A stretch of 27,500 bases of DNA from Prorocentrum cordatum (taxonomy: Eukaryota; Sar; Dinophyceae; Prorocentrales; Prorocentraceae), in NCBI GenBank assembly GCA_963575745.1, contig CAUYUJ010010458.1, positions 332,123 to 359,622 on the forward strand, read 5' to 3'. The translations under genes and the position numbers were made by a program. Below are positions 1 to 9,927 of this stretch, one piece after another. How positions within the stretch are numbered: the stretch's first letter is position 1; every line of letters begins with the position of its first letter. Below the pieces are notes generated by a model, which ran no database searches, was not told where the DNA came from, and saw only the letters and a list, made by a program, of their open reading frames with translations.

Positions 1-24
1 ACGAAAAGCAACAACAATTTTCGC

Positions 25-235
25 TTCTTGGGGCCCTCTTGGGAAGCCCCTTGGACGCCTCTTGGGGCGTCTTGGAGGCGTCTTGGGCCGTATTGGGACT
101 ATCCTGGGCGTCGTGGAGCGATCTTTGTGCGTCTCGTGGCTCTCTCGGACGATCTTGGTGGCCTCCTGGGGCCGTCTTGGAGGCCTCTTGGGCCGTTTGT
201 AGGCCTCTTCAAGGCGCCGGGAAGGGGGTCTGGGG
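25..235 (+). repeat. CTTGGGGCC-type degenerate minisatellite, copy 1
   Basis: Imperfect tandem units of about 15 to 24 bases built around CTTGGGGCC, CTTGGAGGC and CTTGGGCCG fill this stretch. The same wording recurs near 16.8, 22.2-22.7, 26.8 and 27.1 kb, always in this orientation. The block opens with a T-rich lead and CTTGGGGCCCTC, closely resembling the opening of the copy at 27127. It exits into a GGGGGAGGGTGACG string at about 251-264 that also follows the copy near 22860. Open frames rich in G, P, S, W and L run through it but only mirror the repeat. Confidence 0.8.
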
Positions 236-275
236 TTCGTGTGCGGGTGCCCGGGGGAGGGTGACGTTGATATGC

Positions 276-326
276 CGTTTTTTTTTGTGTGTGTGTGTGT
301 TTGTTTTTTTTGGGGGGGCGGGGGGT
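276..326. repeat. T run, (GT)n and G run
   Basis: A T9 run, about seven GT units, a second T run and a G-rich run follow one another. This is ordinary low-complexity sequence. Confidence 0.9.
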
Positions 327-371
327 TGCATAGGTAGAGGGAGTATGTTATACATACACATGTATTTATAC

Positions 372-391
372 ACATGTTTATGTAAACATGT
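372..391. repeat. Perfect 20-bp palindrome in AT-rich sequence
   Basis: Arms ACATGTTTA (372-380) and TAAACATGT (383-391) are exact reverse complements around a central TG. The flanks repeat ACATGTAT and TATGTATG words, so the site lies in an alternating purine-pyrimidine patch. It could extrude as a cruciform or fold as a short hairpin. No gene is assigned to it. Confidence 0.7.
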
Positions 392-904
392 ATGTATGTG
401 TTGGATTTAAGACGCGCCACGACAGCTGTATTGATCCGAAGCTCATTATTCCCGTCATCACAGCATCGGGGGAACACATCGCTACATCGAGTTTTGGTTT
501 ATATCCTAGGGTTGCCAAGCCTGGTATCATCCCTGCTCCATAGCCCCCGGTGACCAACGCTTGTTGCCCAGGCCGAGGAGGAAGAGGAGCCAGAGGATCC
601 CGACAGAAAGGGGGACCTCACTGAGGAAGCCAGGCCAAGCAAGAGGAGTGCAGCCAGTGCGGCGAGCCAGAAGCTGCTCTTGCAGCAGGCGCCACACGGA
701 GATCTCCTGAGAAGTGTACCTCTGGGACCACCTCGATGCACAGTTGTTTGCTTGAGTACGCGTTCCCGTTTTCTGCTTCCAAGGCTGTTGAACCCCCGTC
801 ATTGGCTGTAAGCGGCTAGGAGCCAATCTCGGCGGGCATCGCAGCTCCGCTCATCGCGCGTGATGGACGGCCTTGGCGACGTTCAATCGAGTATCATACT
901 TTGA
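392..904. other. Unassigned stretch without a recognised gene
   Basis: No family is recognised. A plus-strand frame without an ATG is open from 554 to 810. It begins with an acidic run and then reads PEDPDRKGDLTEEARPSKRS. A pyrimidine-rich run ending in CAG lies just before it at 561-571 and could be a 3' splice site. An overlapping minus-strand frame (527-826) is equally open, so neither is called as a gene. Confidence 0.4.
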
Positions 905-1060
905 GTTCGGCCAGCCAGTGCTTTCCCCTTCCTCCTCTCTCCTCCCCATCGTCCTCACTCTCCCTCCCTCCTCCCCTCCTCCCTCCTCCTTGTCCTCCTC
1001 CTTGTCCTCCTCATTCCCTCCTCGTCAACCCCGCTTCCATCCCTCCTCACCCTCCACGCC
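905..1060. repeat. CT-rich low-complexity tract
   Basis: CCT, CTC and CCTCCTCC words dominate, with pyrimidines above 85 percent by eye. The tract ends where homology to a reverse transcriptase begins, so it marks the 5' edge of the truncated LINE relic. Confidence 0.8.
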
Positions 1061-1062
1061 TC

Positions 1063-2068
1063 ACGACGATGCTCAACGACATCGCCCATGCGGCGCAATG
1101 GCGCGGACTCGAGCTGCACCCGAACAAGACCAGGGATCTGTGCAACCTCACACAACGCACTGGGAGGGCGAGCTCGCGCACCACGCGTCTCCTGGACGTG
1201 GACATCGAACTCCTTCGTACGACGGCAGCATTAAGCAGCTCGGCCAGATGATTAGTTTTCACATCTCAATGGGAACGGAGATCAACCACCGCACGAGAGC
1301 TGCGTGGGCCACATGTAGCTCGCACAAGTAAGACTCGACCAGCAAGCACTATTCGCTGGCCTCCCGTCTCCGGCTCCCCAACAGCACGGTAATCCAATCA
1401 GCGTTGGATGGCGCAGAGACGTGTACGCTCACGGAACCCCACCGTCAGCATCTAAAGCGGTTCAACGACGCATGTTCCGCATGATCATCAGAAAAACCAG
1501 ACGACGTGCCACCCACCGACCGCTTCACGGCAGGCGAAACGCGACGACAGCCAACGACACGAACAACGAAACACCGAGCCACGACACCAGCACTGCCAGC
1601 GAAGATATCAACAGCAACCCACCGCAAGAAGAGACTACTGCAACTTCGGATCAGCACACCGAAGACGGTGACGAGAGTGAGACGAGGGACGACTTGGAAC
1701 CATGGGTTGACTACATTAAACGGTTTATATGGATGCAGAACACCTCATGCAGCACCACCGTATCGATATGCTGGCTGACGACGCAGAAACGCATGTTCTG
1801 GCAAATGGCCACGAAGGTTGCTGACCACGACAGCACACGGAGGACCTGGAAGGCGCTGCATTGGCAACCCGACGCCAAGCCGAGACAGCGATGACAACGA
1901 CACCACGCAGGCCAACCCAAAAAGTTGGACGAGGACCCGAACATTTTTCTTCGCAAGCGACGTCCCGACCTACACCCACCACCTGCAGCGGCCCGCGAAA
2001 AAGGACGACGACTTAAATTGGGTAACGACGGCTCAAGACCCCCTTGTCTGGTCATAATTCGAAGACGC
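1063..2068 (+). pseudogene. 5'-truncated, frameshifted LINE reverse-transcriptase relic
   Basis: The pieces lie in order on one strand but in changing frames. Frame 1 (from 1069) reads MLNDIAHAAQWRGLELHPNKT, where GLELHPNKT fits the RT motif D region. Frame 3 (about 1218-1331 and past a TAA) reads LGQMISFHISMGTEINHR and then SKHYSLASRLRLPNSTV. Frame 2 reads RRMFRMIIRKTRRR and, at 1697-1723, EPWVDYIKR. Frame 3 resumes with AEHLMQHHRID and ends DDDLNWVTTAQDPLVW (2004-2051). Matching text continues across every frame change, so this was one protein now broken by indels and stops. The catalytic core and endonuclease are missing upstream. Order and spelling fit endonuclease-RT proteins of non-LTR elements that I associate with dinoflagellates. 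It is non-functional. The clade is uncertain. Confidence 0.75.
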
Positions 2069-2590
2069 TTACGCCCAAATCTGACAATCTCTCAGGACCA
2101 CTCAACGACGAACAACCCGACGGCACACAACACGCGTCGCCTTTCACACACAGCACACGACGGGAAACGATGTGCTCTCCAACCACCGGTGCGTGTTCTC
2201 CCACATCGAGGACATCCCTCCCTCTCGTCCATTCTCCTTGCTCGTTCTCGCAGCTTTCGATGGGTGCTTCGCGCGGCACGGCATATAGACGATTCCCGAG
2301 GCCACGGCGTCCTTCACCTGTTCTCAGATGGGCCCGGACGGCTGCCGCACTGATGGTCGCTCGCTCGCTTGCCCTTCGTTCCTGCTGCTGCGAGGGGGGA
2401 AGGCGAGCGGTGGGGTGCGCGGCGGAGGAGCCGTCGAAGAACGGCTCGGGACGCAGAGCAGGTGGTCTCGGGGAAGGGGCCCAGACTAGCTGGGGTCCAC
2501 TCTGTGAGAGCATCGCGGTGTCAGAGCTCTGGGAAGAAGAAGGAGGGCACTCAAGCACCCAGAGCCCGGGCAAGAACAAAGTCATAGACC
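2069..2590. other. Spacer between two LINE relics
   Basis: This follows the broken C-terminus of the first relic and may include its 3' untranslated region. Plus frame 1 is open from 2044 through 3027, but the part before about 2590 matches nothing I recognise. A minus-strand frame (2052-2741) is open over the same bases. No gene is called. Confidence 0.4.
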
Positions 2591-3027
2591 AGCGTGCAGC
2601 GCTGGAGTGCGCAAGTGTGATGGCGACCGCAACGAAGCAACATCGTACAATCAATTCACGTCTACATACGTCTACATCACGTTCGCGTCGAAGTGCGATT
2701 CTGCTTAAAGTCACAAGGGTGCAGGTGGCGGAATCTGTCACACAGCCGGATTCCGCAGCCGTTATGGCCCGAGTCAGGGATCAGGCTCGTCAGGAGCTGT
2801 GTCCCAGTTGGACTCCTGACCAGTTTGATAGTGCCCTCCGTCTCCAGCCCGACAGGGGCAGGGGCGTTGAGAGGCTCGTGGCTTCTGATGTGCGCCGCCT
2901 GTCTACACCTGCTCGTCCGGCGCTCGTGGATCTGTTCAGTTATGTGGAAGGGCGATTGGTGTGGCCATGCCAGCTCATCCAGGCCATCATCATGCTGGAG
3001 CCCAAGAGATCGGGAGACATGGCGTAA
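2591..3027 (+). pseudogene. LINE reverse-transcriptase N-terminal (fingers) fragment
   Basis: Frame 1 reads, in order, ARQELCPSWTPDQFDSAL (from about 2785), VASDVRRLSTPARPALVDLF and EGRLVWPCQLIQAIIMLEPK, then SGDMA and a stop at 3025-3027. This is the layout upstream of RT motif 1 in non-LTR elements: a helix-rich lead, WPxQL, and a lysine-proline or lysine-arginine block that normally continues into a GxRPI-like stretch. Here the frame fails right after LEPK, before the catalytic palm. No initiator can be chosen because the frame simply opens upstream. It is inferred to be a dead copy whose palm continues downstream at 3860. Recognition rests on recall of the family and needs a profile search. 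Confidence 0.55.
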
Positions 3028-3859
3028 GTTTGAGCCGACATTCAGCAGGGAACCTTGCTTTACAATTAAGAGTGGAAGTAGACGAAATTACTCGACGTGG
3101 GAATGAATTCAGGAAGTTAGCGCCACACATTCGTTTGGCATTCAACATAGTATTTAAGCATGGCAATAGAGCATCAATTTTGGAAGTCGTATTCAATTTT
3201 TTAGCTGTGCAACTCGCCAGAACATCAGGTGCGGTAGTTGAGCTTGGAACTTCGGTTTCCATTTGATGGAATGTAGCTTCGAACTGAAGCTTGGTAAGTG
3301 CTCCGCATTGCAGCTTGGAGTTTAGCATTCCCGCGCTTACTAGTGAAATGTCCAGATGGGAATTCGCCCCAAGCTTGAGCATGTAAATTCGTCCGCGAAT
3401 TAACCTGGGGAGTTCGCCGGGCAGCGGTCCTGGGAATTGGCTGATAAACACATCCTATTTCTTTAGGAAATGCATCCCATCCCTGGGAAGCTGTTTTGAG
3501 CGCGCATTGTGGCGCCCGAAGACATGATATACTTCTGAGACCCATCTTATGCCCGCGGTGCGAAAGCTGCTGCTGCTTCTGGCGCTCAAACCAATGTCTC
3601 AGGACCTGGTTCAACACTCATCTGGGGCAGTCTTATCTGCCCCATGTTTCCCGCTCCTGCCGGGCGCCTCGCGAAGTCTGGCTTGAGACCGGCGCTAGAG
3701 GTGTGCATTTTTGAAAGCGTCGCTTCTGCTCGGACAAGCGGAGAGGGGGGGGGCAACGTTTGGTTTTTGACGCACTTGTTGGCGATCTCTGTACATGCCC
3801 TTACAGGAGTGAAACATGTGAAATCATTATTCAAACATCCTCGTAGCAAGGGTCCGCTA
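3028..3859. other. Lower-GC insert or unrelated stretch inside the RT relic
   Basis: Base composition drops visibly compared with both flanks, especially over 3030-3480. No protein motif is recognised in any frame. The word AGCTTGG recurs at 3241, 3288 and 3312, and a small hairpin (AGCTTC 3275-3280 with GAAGCT 3286-3291) lies among them. The stretch sits where the motif-A part of the reverse transcriptase should be, so it could be an insertion or replacement. No target-site duplication was found by eye. Confidence 0.4.
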
Positions 3860-4507
3860 GAAAAGAGGGTCCGCGCGTTGGGGCTGCGGGCCCACTGCGT
3901 GCCCTGGAGGCTCCGCCAGTTGAGGGCTCGCGGACTGCCGCGTCGCGCGGACCTGTCCCCTCTGGCGGGCTCGCGGCATGCCCGCAATTGGGCTGGGGCG
4001 GTCGTCTGCCAGTTGCTGGAGTCCATCGCGAGGGTGGTGCCGCGGGCGATGGCTCGAGCCTGATTCGGCGACGCCAGCGCCCCATTGCGTGGTGGCCCGC
4101 AGGCCGTGGAGGAGAACGCCATAGAAGCTGCGCGTGAACTTGGCGAGCGGTTGGCGAAGGAGGGATTAGCCTCGCCGACGCGATTGGACCAGACCGAACG
4201 GATCGCGAATCTATAGGCCCAGGCCCAGGCTGGAGTTCGATTTGCACTGGTAGCGGGGGGCAGGAACTTGGGCGTCGACCGAGCGGCCGAAGGAGCAACC
4301 GTGCCTAGTGGGCGCGCTGCCCGCCGGGAAAAGGTAGCAGCTTCCGTGGCTCCCCTCGTCGAAATGTTGATGATGTCGCGACGTGAGAAGGCATTTCGTT
4401 TGCTGAGGTCGCGGAGCTACGCCATCATTGCACGGCGTCGTACGCCGTGGAGAGCCGCCCTCGGCAATCGTGCATGCAGGAAGGAGATGCGCGGCAGCGC
4501 TTGCTAA
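3860..4507 (+). pseudogene. LINE reverse-transcriptase palm/thumb fragment with decayed catalytic box
   Basis: Frame 2 stays open over about 215 codons with only two stops (TGA 4061-4063, TAG 4214-4216). In order it shows LRAHCVPWRLRQLRARGL; LAGSRHARNWAG at 3962-3997, in the place of RT motif B; and FGDA at 4064-4075, in the place of the catalytic F/Y-x-D-D box with the second aspartate lost. Then come PQAVEENAIEAARELGERL and, at 4262, RNLGVDRA followed by spaced arginines and FRLLRSRSYA, a thumb-region pattern I associate with dinoflagellate-type LINE RTs. The stop just before the box and the missing aspartate make it inactive. The identity is inferred from motif order; a chance GC-rich open frame is the alternative. 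Confidence 0.5.
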
Positions 4508-4739
4508 ATCAGGACCGCGGAGATGCGCTGCCTCCTTTGTGTGTGCTGCTGGGTGAGATCCAGCGATGGAGATTCCTGAGGCGCAGCTCGGAGCTTGCTG
4601 TGACATGTATGTTAACGGGCCAACGGTCGACAGGACATGTGGGGTGTGTGCGCCAGATTGAGGATTGCGCCGGCGCAGCATTAGATCGGGACAGGGCCGA
4701 CGGGTCACGGGCCCACTCAACTTCGGCCTGTGCGGGGCG

Positions 4740-4913
4740 AGCCGGGGCCTGAGATCGGCCGCCCGTAAGGCAGATCTCCGAGGCGAAGACTTGGAAACTG
4801 CAGAGGGCGCGGCTGGAAAGGACCCGTCCACCATTATCGAGGCCATCATAGACGACATCTGGATCCATTTGTGGAAGAGGGGGCAGGGGGCCATTGCAAC
4901 TGCAAGCGTATAG
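4740..4913 (+). pseudogene. Possible C-terminal piece of the same LINE relic
   Basis: Frame 3 reads ADLRGEDLETAEGAAGKDPS and then IIEAIIDDIWIHLWKRGQ before stopping at 4911-4913. A DP followed by hydrophobic spacing and xxWxxLW fits the region downstream of the thumb in the LINE type suggested by the preceding fragment. The 4508-4740 gap has no clear continuation, so the link is tentative. Confidence 0.3.
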
Positions 4914-5490
4914 AGTGGCACCGACGCCATCGACATTGTCAGACACCTGACACGCTCCAAGCGACCTCTTGCTTTCAGAGGTCAGCGCGTTGCTCGCGGC
5001 AGCGACGGCGGGCGCTCGGGCGCCAGCGAGGAAGCGCCGTATGTTCGGAGAGCAGGTGGGCCCAGGACTTTGCGCGCGTGGCCAGAGAGCAGACGGCCGC
5101 CGCGGAATCTGGGGGGCGCGCCCAAATAGATCGCCCCATCCAGCGTCCGAGGAGTCAGGGCACCTGATGGAGATGGCGAGTGCTGGAGCGGAGCGCGCGC
5201 CGTGCTTCTGGCCGTGGGCCCCCCCGCCCGCCGCGCGGGCGAGGCCGCCGCCGTGCTGGGCGTCGCGCGCCAGGGGGCGCTTCGAAGAGCTGGGCGAGGG
5301 CCCGGTTGAGGCTCTGCCAGGCCAGGTGCTGGGGGGCGTGCGGCGACGCCGTCGGGGGCGCGGAGTCAGGCGACGCCCGACGCCGGGGGTGCTGTGCAAA
5401 GGGGAAGACACTCTGGGCCAGCCAGCTGGGGCGCCGTGGGAGATGCGCGGCCCGAAGTTGGCGCCGCCGTGACCCGCGGAGGAGAGCGGA
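4914..5490. other. GC-rich stretch with overlapping open frames, no gene recognised
   Basis: Both strands are open because the GC content is high. The minus strand carries a 300-codon frame (4509-5411) and the plus strand a 167-codon frame (4969-5472). Neither shows a domain or motif, and the minus-strand frame overlaps the LINE relic in antisense. Neither is called as a gene. Confidence 0.4.
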
Positions 5491-6655
5491 CGGTTGAAGT
5501 CAAACGGTGAACATGTATGTCGTTTCGGGAAGCAGAAACCACGGGGGTTCTGTTTCGCGTCTGGTGTGGAGACGAGGCCGCGGGCGAGCTTTCAGCCGAA
5601 GGAACAACAGCACATCGTGATATGCGTGGTCTGTCGCCGCGCCCGACTTGGTCAGGAACCGCCGTATCACTCGTGCCATTTCACATGTCGTTGGCGCGGG
5701 AGAATTCTGAGCGCTCGACGAGACAGGTTAGAAGGGCGGAGGAATGATATCGCCCAGAGGCTCCCGCGATTGCACGAGCTAACTCTAATCGCGCCACCCC
5801 GTGCCTTCGGAAGATGAGATGGTGATGTTGGAGCTGCCGAAACTGTGTCGGCAAAGTCGCTTGTAGAAGAGTTTTGAAGGAACGGCTTTCGAATGGGTGC
5901 CCTGGCCCCCCCCCAGGCCCCGCCCGGCCCAGCTCGTGATTGGGGCGAGGCGAGGCCGCCCATCGCGTGGGCTTATTTTTGATGCTGCTTGCTAGGCCTG
6001 TGGGATGCGTGAGCGTCGGGCGCTGGATGGTAGAGGCCGCCCCCGAGGCCTCTCGGAAGAGTGTAAGTGTTGCAGCGGGGACCCCCCCCACCAAAGTGGG
6101 GGCTTGGGTTTGATTTGGAGTTTTGGCTGGGGGGTTACTCGAGTGAAGTTCTCCCCGAGCCCCAACGAGCCCCGAGTGAGTCGAATTTGGGGAAGTCCTC
6201 GTGGGAAGTTCTCGATCGGCCGAGGCCACTTCTCCCCCCCCCCGCTCCTCAAGGGCGTGAAGACCTCGCTCCAATCGATTTGCGGGGTTCAGGCCAGGTA
6301 AGTTGATGCAAGTCTGGGTAACTCTAATTGAATCCAGATAAGCCGGGGTATATCCAAAGATCTCCAGGGTAATGTGGGACAAAAGGTGAAAGTTCCAATT
6401 CAATTCGAGAAACAGCAGAAGTTGTTGAACCCTTCGCGACCCCGCCAGAACAGAGATGAGGAGGGACAAGGATGGGAGGCATGGGGGCACAGGGGAAGGG
6501 GGGGGTCCACCTTGCGGGATGAGCAAGGAAAGCCGCTGTGCGTTGCGGTTGCGGCGTGGCCTCGGGCCGCAAGTAAAACCCGATTGCCAGAGCTCCCCCT
6601 GCGTGACTTGGGTGGGGGCCCATTCGGGTGCCCCCAGGCTGGAGAGGGGACAGGG
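5491..6655. other. Unassigned GC-rich sequence
   Basis: Short frames (for example 5494-5817 and 5517-5747 on the plus strand) contain no recognisable domain. C runs occur at about 5909 and 6235. The segment ends in a GGGGAC-rich lead into the first GAG tract. Nothing supports a gene. Confidence 0.4.
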
Positions 6656-6659
6656 CATG

Positions 6660-6812
6660 AGGAGAAAAGGGAATGAAGACAAGGAGGAAGAGGTGGAGGA
6701 GGATGAGGAGGAGGAGGAGGAGGAGGAAGAGGAGGAAAAGGACAAGGAGGAGGAGGAGAAGCATGAGCAGGAGCAGGAGCAGGAGCAGGAGGAGGCGGAG
6801 GAGGAGGAGGAG

Positions 6813-6847
<35 letters not shown>

Positions 6848-6882
6848 GGAGGAGGAGGAGGAGGAGGAGGAAGAAGTGGATG
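6660..6882 (+). repeat. (GAG)n tract with GAA, GAC and CAG variants
   Basis: GAG units make up nearly the whole stretch. Variants include GAA, AAG, GAC, CAG (a run of GAGCAG near 6765-6790) and GCG. In the frame read as Glu, many variants are GAA and therefore silent. That is a weak hint that the frame could be translated, but the same variants arise from G-to-A transitions. Confidence 0.9.
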
Positions 6883-7035
6883 CGCTCACGTGCCCGGCGC
6901 AGGCCTCCTGCATCCCCAAAGAGTGCGGGGGCGACGCGTGGTGCTTCGTGAAGCGGGGCTGCGGCGGGATCCGAGGGCGCTGCCGCAAGATGGACGGCGT
7001 GGATCCGAGGACGGTGCGAGGAAGGAAGGGGGAGG
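6660..7035 (+). CDS. Candidate acidic, six-cysteine coding segment (hypothetical)
   Basis: Within a plus-strand frame open from 6456 to 7667, the Glu-coding GAG tract leads directly into a complex segment. It reads VDALTCPAQASCIPKECGG and then DAWCFVKRGCGGIRGRCRK, with cysteine spacing C-x5-C-x4-C-x5-C-x5-C-x6-C at about 6888-6990. Ordered cysteines and mixed codons set it apart from the pure repeats on either side. Directly after it the same frame enters the second GAG tract out of phase and reads poly-Arg, so a real gene would need an exon end near 7030. No start, splice site or family is established. It may be a small cysteine-rich domain exon or a chance frame. Confidence 0.22.
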
Positions 7036-7213
7036 ATGACGAGGGGCGGAAGGGCAGGACAAGGAGGAGGGGGAGGAGGAGGAGGAGGAGCAGGAGGAGG
7101 AGGAGGAGGAGGTGGAGGAGGAGGAGGAGGAGGAGGAGGAGGAGGAGGAGGAGGAGGTGGAGGAGTTGGAGCAGGAAGAGGAGGACGAGGAGGAGGAGGA
7201 GGACGAGGAGGAC
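7036..7213 (+). repeat. Second (GAG)n tract
   Basis: GAG/AGG units with GTG and GAC variants run from the end of the cysteine segment to about 7213. In the frame of the upstream candidate these codons read AGG, not GAG, so the phase has shifted. Confidence 0.9.
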
Positions 7214-7985
7214 TTCCAAAAAGAAGGGAGTTCCCGCGGGTTGGTCAGGCTGTTCCCACTCGAGGAGAGGCCCTAGCCAAGCCCAGACCGCCCCCTCTTT
7301 TGAGTTGTCTGGCTGGGGCGCTCCTCTTCAGTCCACGCGTTGTGAAAAGTGCACGACGGGCTTTCTTGCTTCCCTGTGGGCCCCAGGTCCCACGTGGATC
7401 TGCCCGGCAAAGTGGCCGTGTAAAAGTTCGGGTTCGAGCGCTCCTGTATTTATTTGTTTCACGACGCAGTGTTTTTTTCACGACGAGGGGGAGGTGGTTA
7501 CTCTGCATTGTTCGACAAACGCTCTCTCCGTGCCACTCCGCCTGACGGCCCGTTCCAGCCTCCCCCACGCGCGCCGAAGCCACCTTCTCACGCGATCCAA
7601 CCCTCTCACGCCCAGCGCCAGACAAGCTCATTCCACTCCCCCATGCGACCCCACCCACGCTTACTAAGCAACTCGGAGAACAATTTGGGACCAGGTCGTG
7701 CAGCCCGTAGGAACGCGCACTGCGAGGAACGCAAGCGATCTGCTTGTGGCTTGGCGTGCCCGAGTGCTCCTAAGCAATCCTGCGCACGGATCGGCGCGCG
7801 AGCCTTGGGCGCAGTGAATGGTTTCCACAGTCCACGTCTGCCGACGTCTGTCCAGTATCAAAGCAAGACGCATGGTTATTTACTTCTCCCCGACCCTCCT
7901 GGCCAAATTGAGTACCGTGAGGCCGCAATTGTGTTGATGTGGAGGACCATGTGATGCCATAGTTGTGGACGGGGAGGATCACGGG
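7214..7985. other. Unassigned stretch; first part resembles 17650-17745
   Basis: About 7224-7310 aligns loosely with 17655-17745: GAGTTCCC, a TCGAGG block, GCCC-AGC-AAGC-CAGA and CGCCCCCT occur in the same order. The rest (7310-7985) has no recognised gene; its plus frames (7454-7954) have no motif. Confidence 0.4.
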
Positions 7986-8010
7986 TATGCGGGGGACGAA
8001 GGAGGAGTAG

Positions 8011-8165
8011 GACGAGATCGTGGAGGAGAAGTCGAAGGATGATGAGGAGGAGGTGGAGGAGGAAGACGACGAATCGGAGCTGGAGGTGGAGGGGTTCAGT
8101 TTCGACCAGGCACTGCCCGCAGTTATTATCTTAGGGGGAGGAGGAGGAGGATGAGGAAGGATGAG
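8011..8165 (+). repeat. GA-rich tract with a short acidic open frame
   Basis: GAGGAG and GATGAG units dominate. One plus frame (8011-8154) reads DEIVEEKSKDDEEEVEEEDD and then SELEVEGFSFDQALPAVII before stopping. The non-repetitive end makes it slightly protein-like, but there is no start codon or partner exon. Confidence 0.6.
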
Positions 8166-8242
8166 GGAGAATGGCGGGGGGAGGAAGAGTGGGGCAATAG
8201 GAATGAGGAGGGAGGAGAGACAAAGGGTGAGGAAAAGGGCGG

Positions 8243-9170
<928 letters not shown>

Positions 9171-9306
9171 GGAGGAGGAGGAGGCGGAGGAGAAGGAGGA
9201 GGTGGAGGAGGAGGAGGAGGACCAGGAAGAGGAGGAGGCGGAGGAGGAGGAGGAGGCGGAGCAGGAGGAGGAGGAGGAGGAGAAGAAGGAGGACGAGGAG
9301 GGAGAT
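9171..9306 (+). repeat. (GAG)n tract after GAT array 1
   Basis: GAG units with GCG, CAG and GTG variants directly continue the GAT array. The same GAT-then-GAG order is seen at 14094-14735. Confidence 0.92.
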
Positions 9307-9927
9307 GCGGACGGAGTATGATGATGTGGGGTGAGGGGGTAGGGCGGGAGGGATGAAGGGATGGAGTAGGGAGGAGGGGGAGGAGGAGCAACAGCAACAA
9401 CGGGTTAGGGAAGATGGGGATGGGGAGCGGATGGCATGGGATTGAAGGGGTGAGCCGTGCGGGACGGGTCGGTGCTGCCTTGGGGGGAGCGGGGCTGAAC
9501 GTGTGCGTGCGACGTGGCAATGCTCCCATACCCTTTTTTGCGCGCACATCGCCAGTAGTCAGTTCTTGTGTGTTGAGGCTCCGAGGGGTCAGCTTTTCCC
9601 AGCCCACACCCACGGCCGCCTTCGACGCCCTCTTGCTGCCTAGCAGGCCTGTGCTCTGGCTCTCACGCCTAGTAATTACGTGCTCTGAGCGTGCTCCGCC
9701 GCCCACGGCCTCCTCGCCCCCTTTCGCGCTCTTCCCGCTCCCGACATGTGCTAACTTCGGTGCCATAGTGACCTTCGGCCGCCTCCGACCGCGGCTTGGT
9801 GCCAAGCCGCTGCGACAAAACAACGGCTTGGTTGGTTCGGCCGAGTCCAGGAAGGAGCGAAGCTTTGGCCTGATACTGACAACAGGCTGCGTCGGCGTGT
9901 CTCGCCGTCCCGATACTTTGCCTTAGC
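9307..9927. other. Unassigned GC-rich sequence with a palindrome
   Basis: No gene is recognised; the plus frame at 9414-9926 shows no domain. A perfect palindrome lies at 9791-9810: GCGGCTTGG (9791-9799), a TG centre, and CCAAGCCGC (9802-9810). A further CGGCTTGG at about 9834 repeats one arm. Confidence 0.45.

Larger units (their letters stand above)
2591..4913 (+). mobile_element. Fragmented second LINE-type element (umbrella)
   Basis: Three pieces on the same strand occur in the order expected for one reverse transcriptase: fingers (2591-3027), palm and thumb (3860-4507), and a possible C-terminal part (4740-4913). The lower-GC sequence between the first two occupies the place of the palm motif A. 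Motif spellings differ from the relic at 1063-2068, so this is a different LINE type. The alternative is that two or more independent fragments landed in the same orientation. Confidence 0.5.

Noticed and set aside
4509-5411. Minus-strand frame of 300 codons
   Set aside because: It is antisense to the probable LINE fragment, has no motif and competes with open plus frames; best explained by high GC.
5681-7219. Minus-strand frame of 512 codons with Leu and Ser runs
   Set aside because: Its distinctive part is the complement of the GAG tracts; the rest shows no domain and lies in GC-rich DNA where several frames are open.
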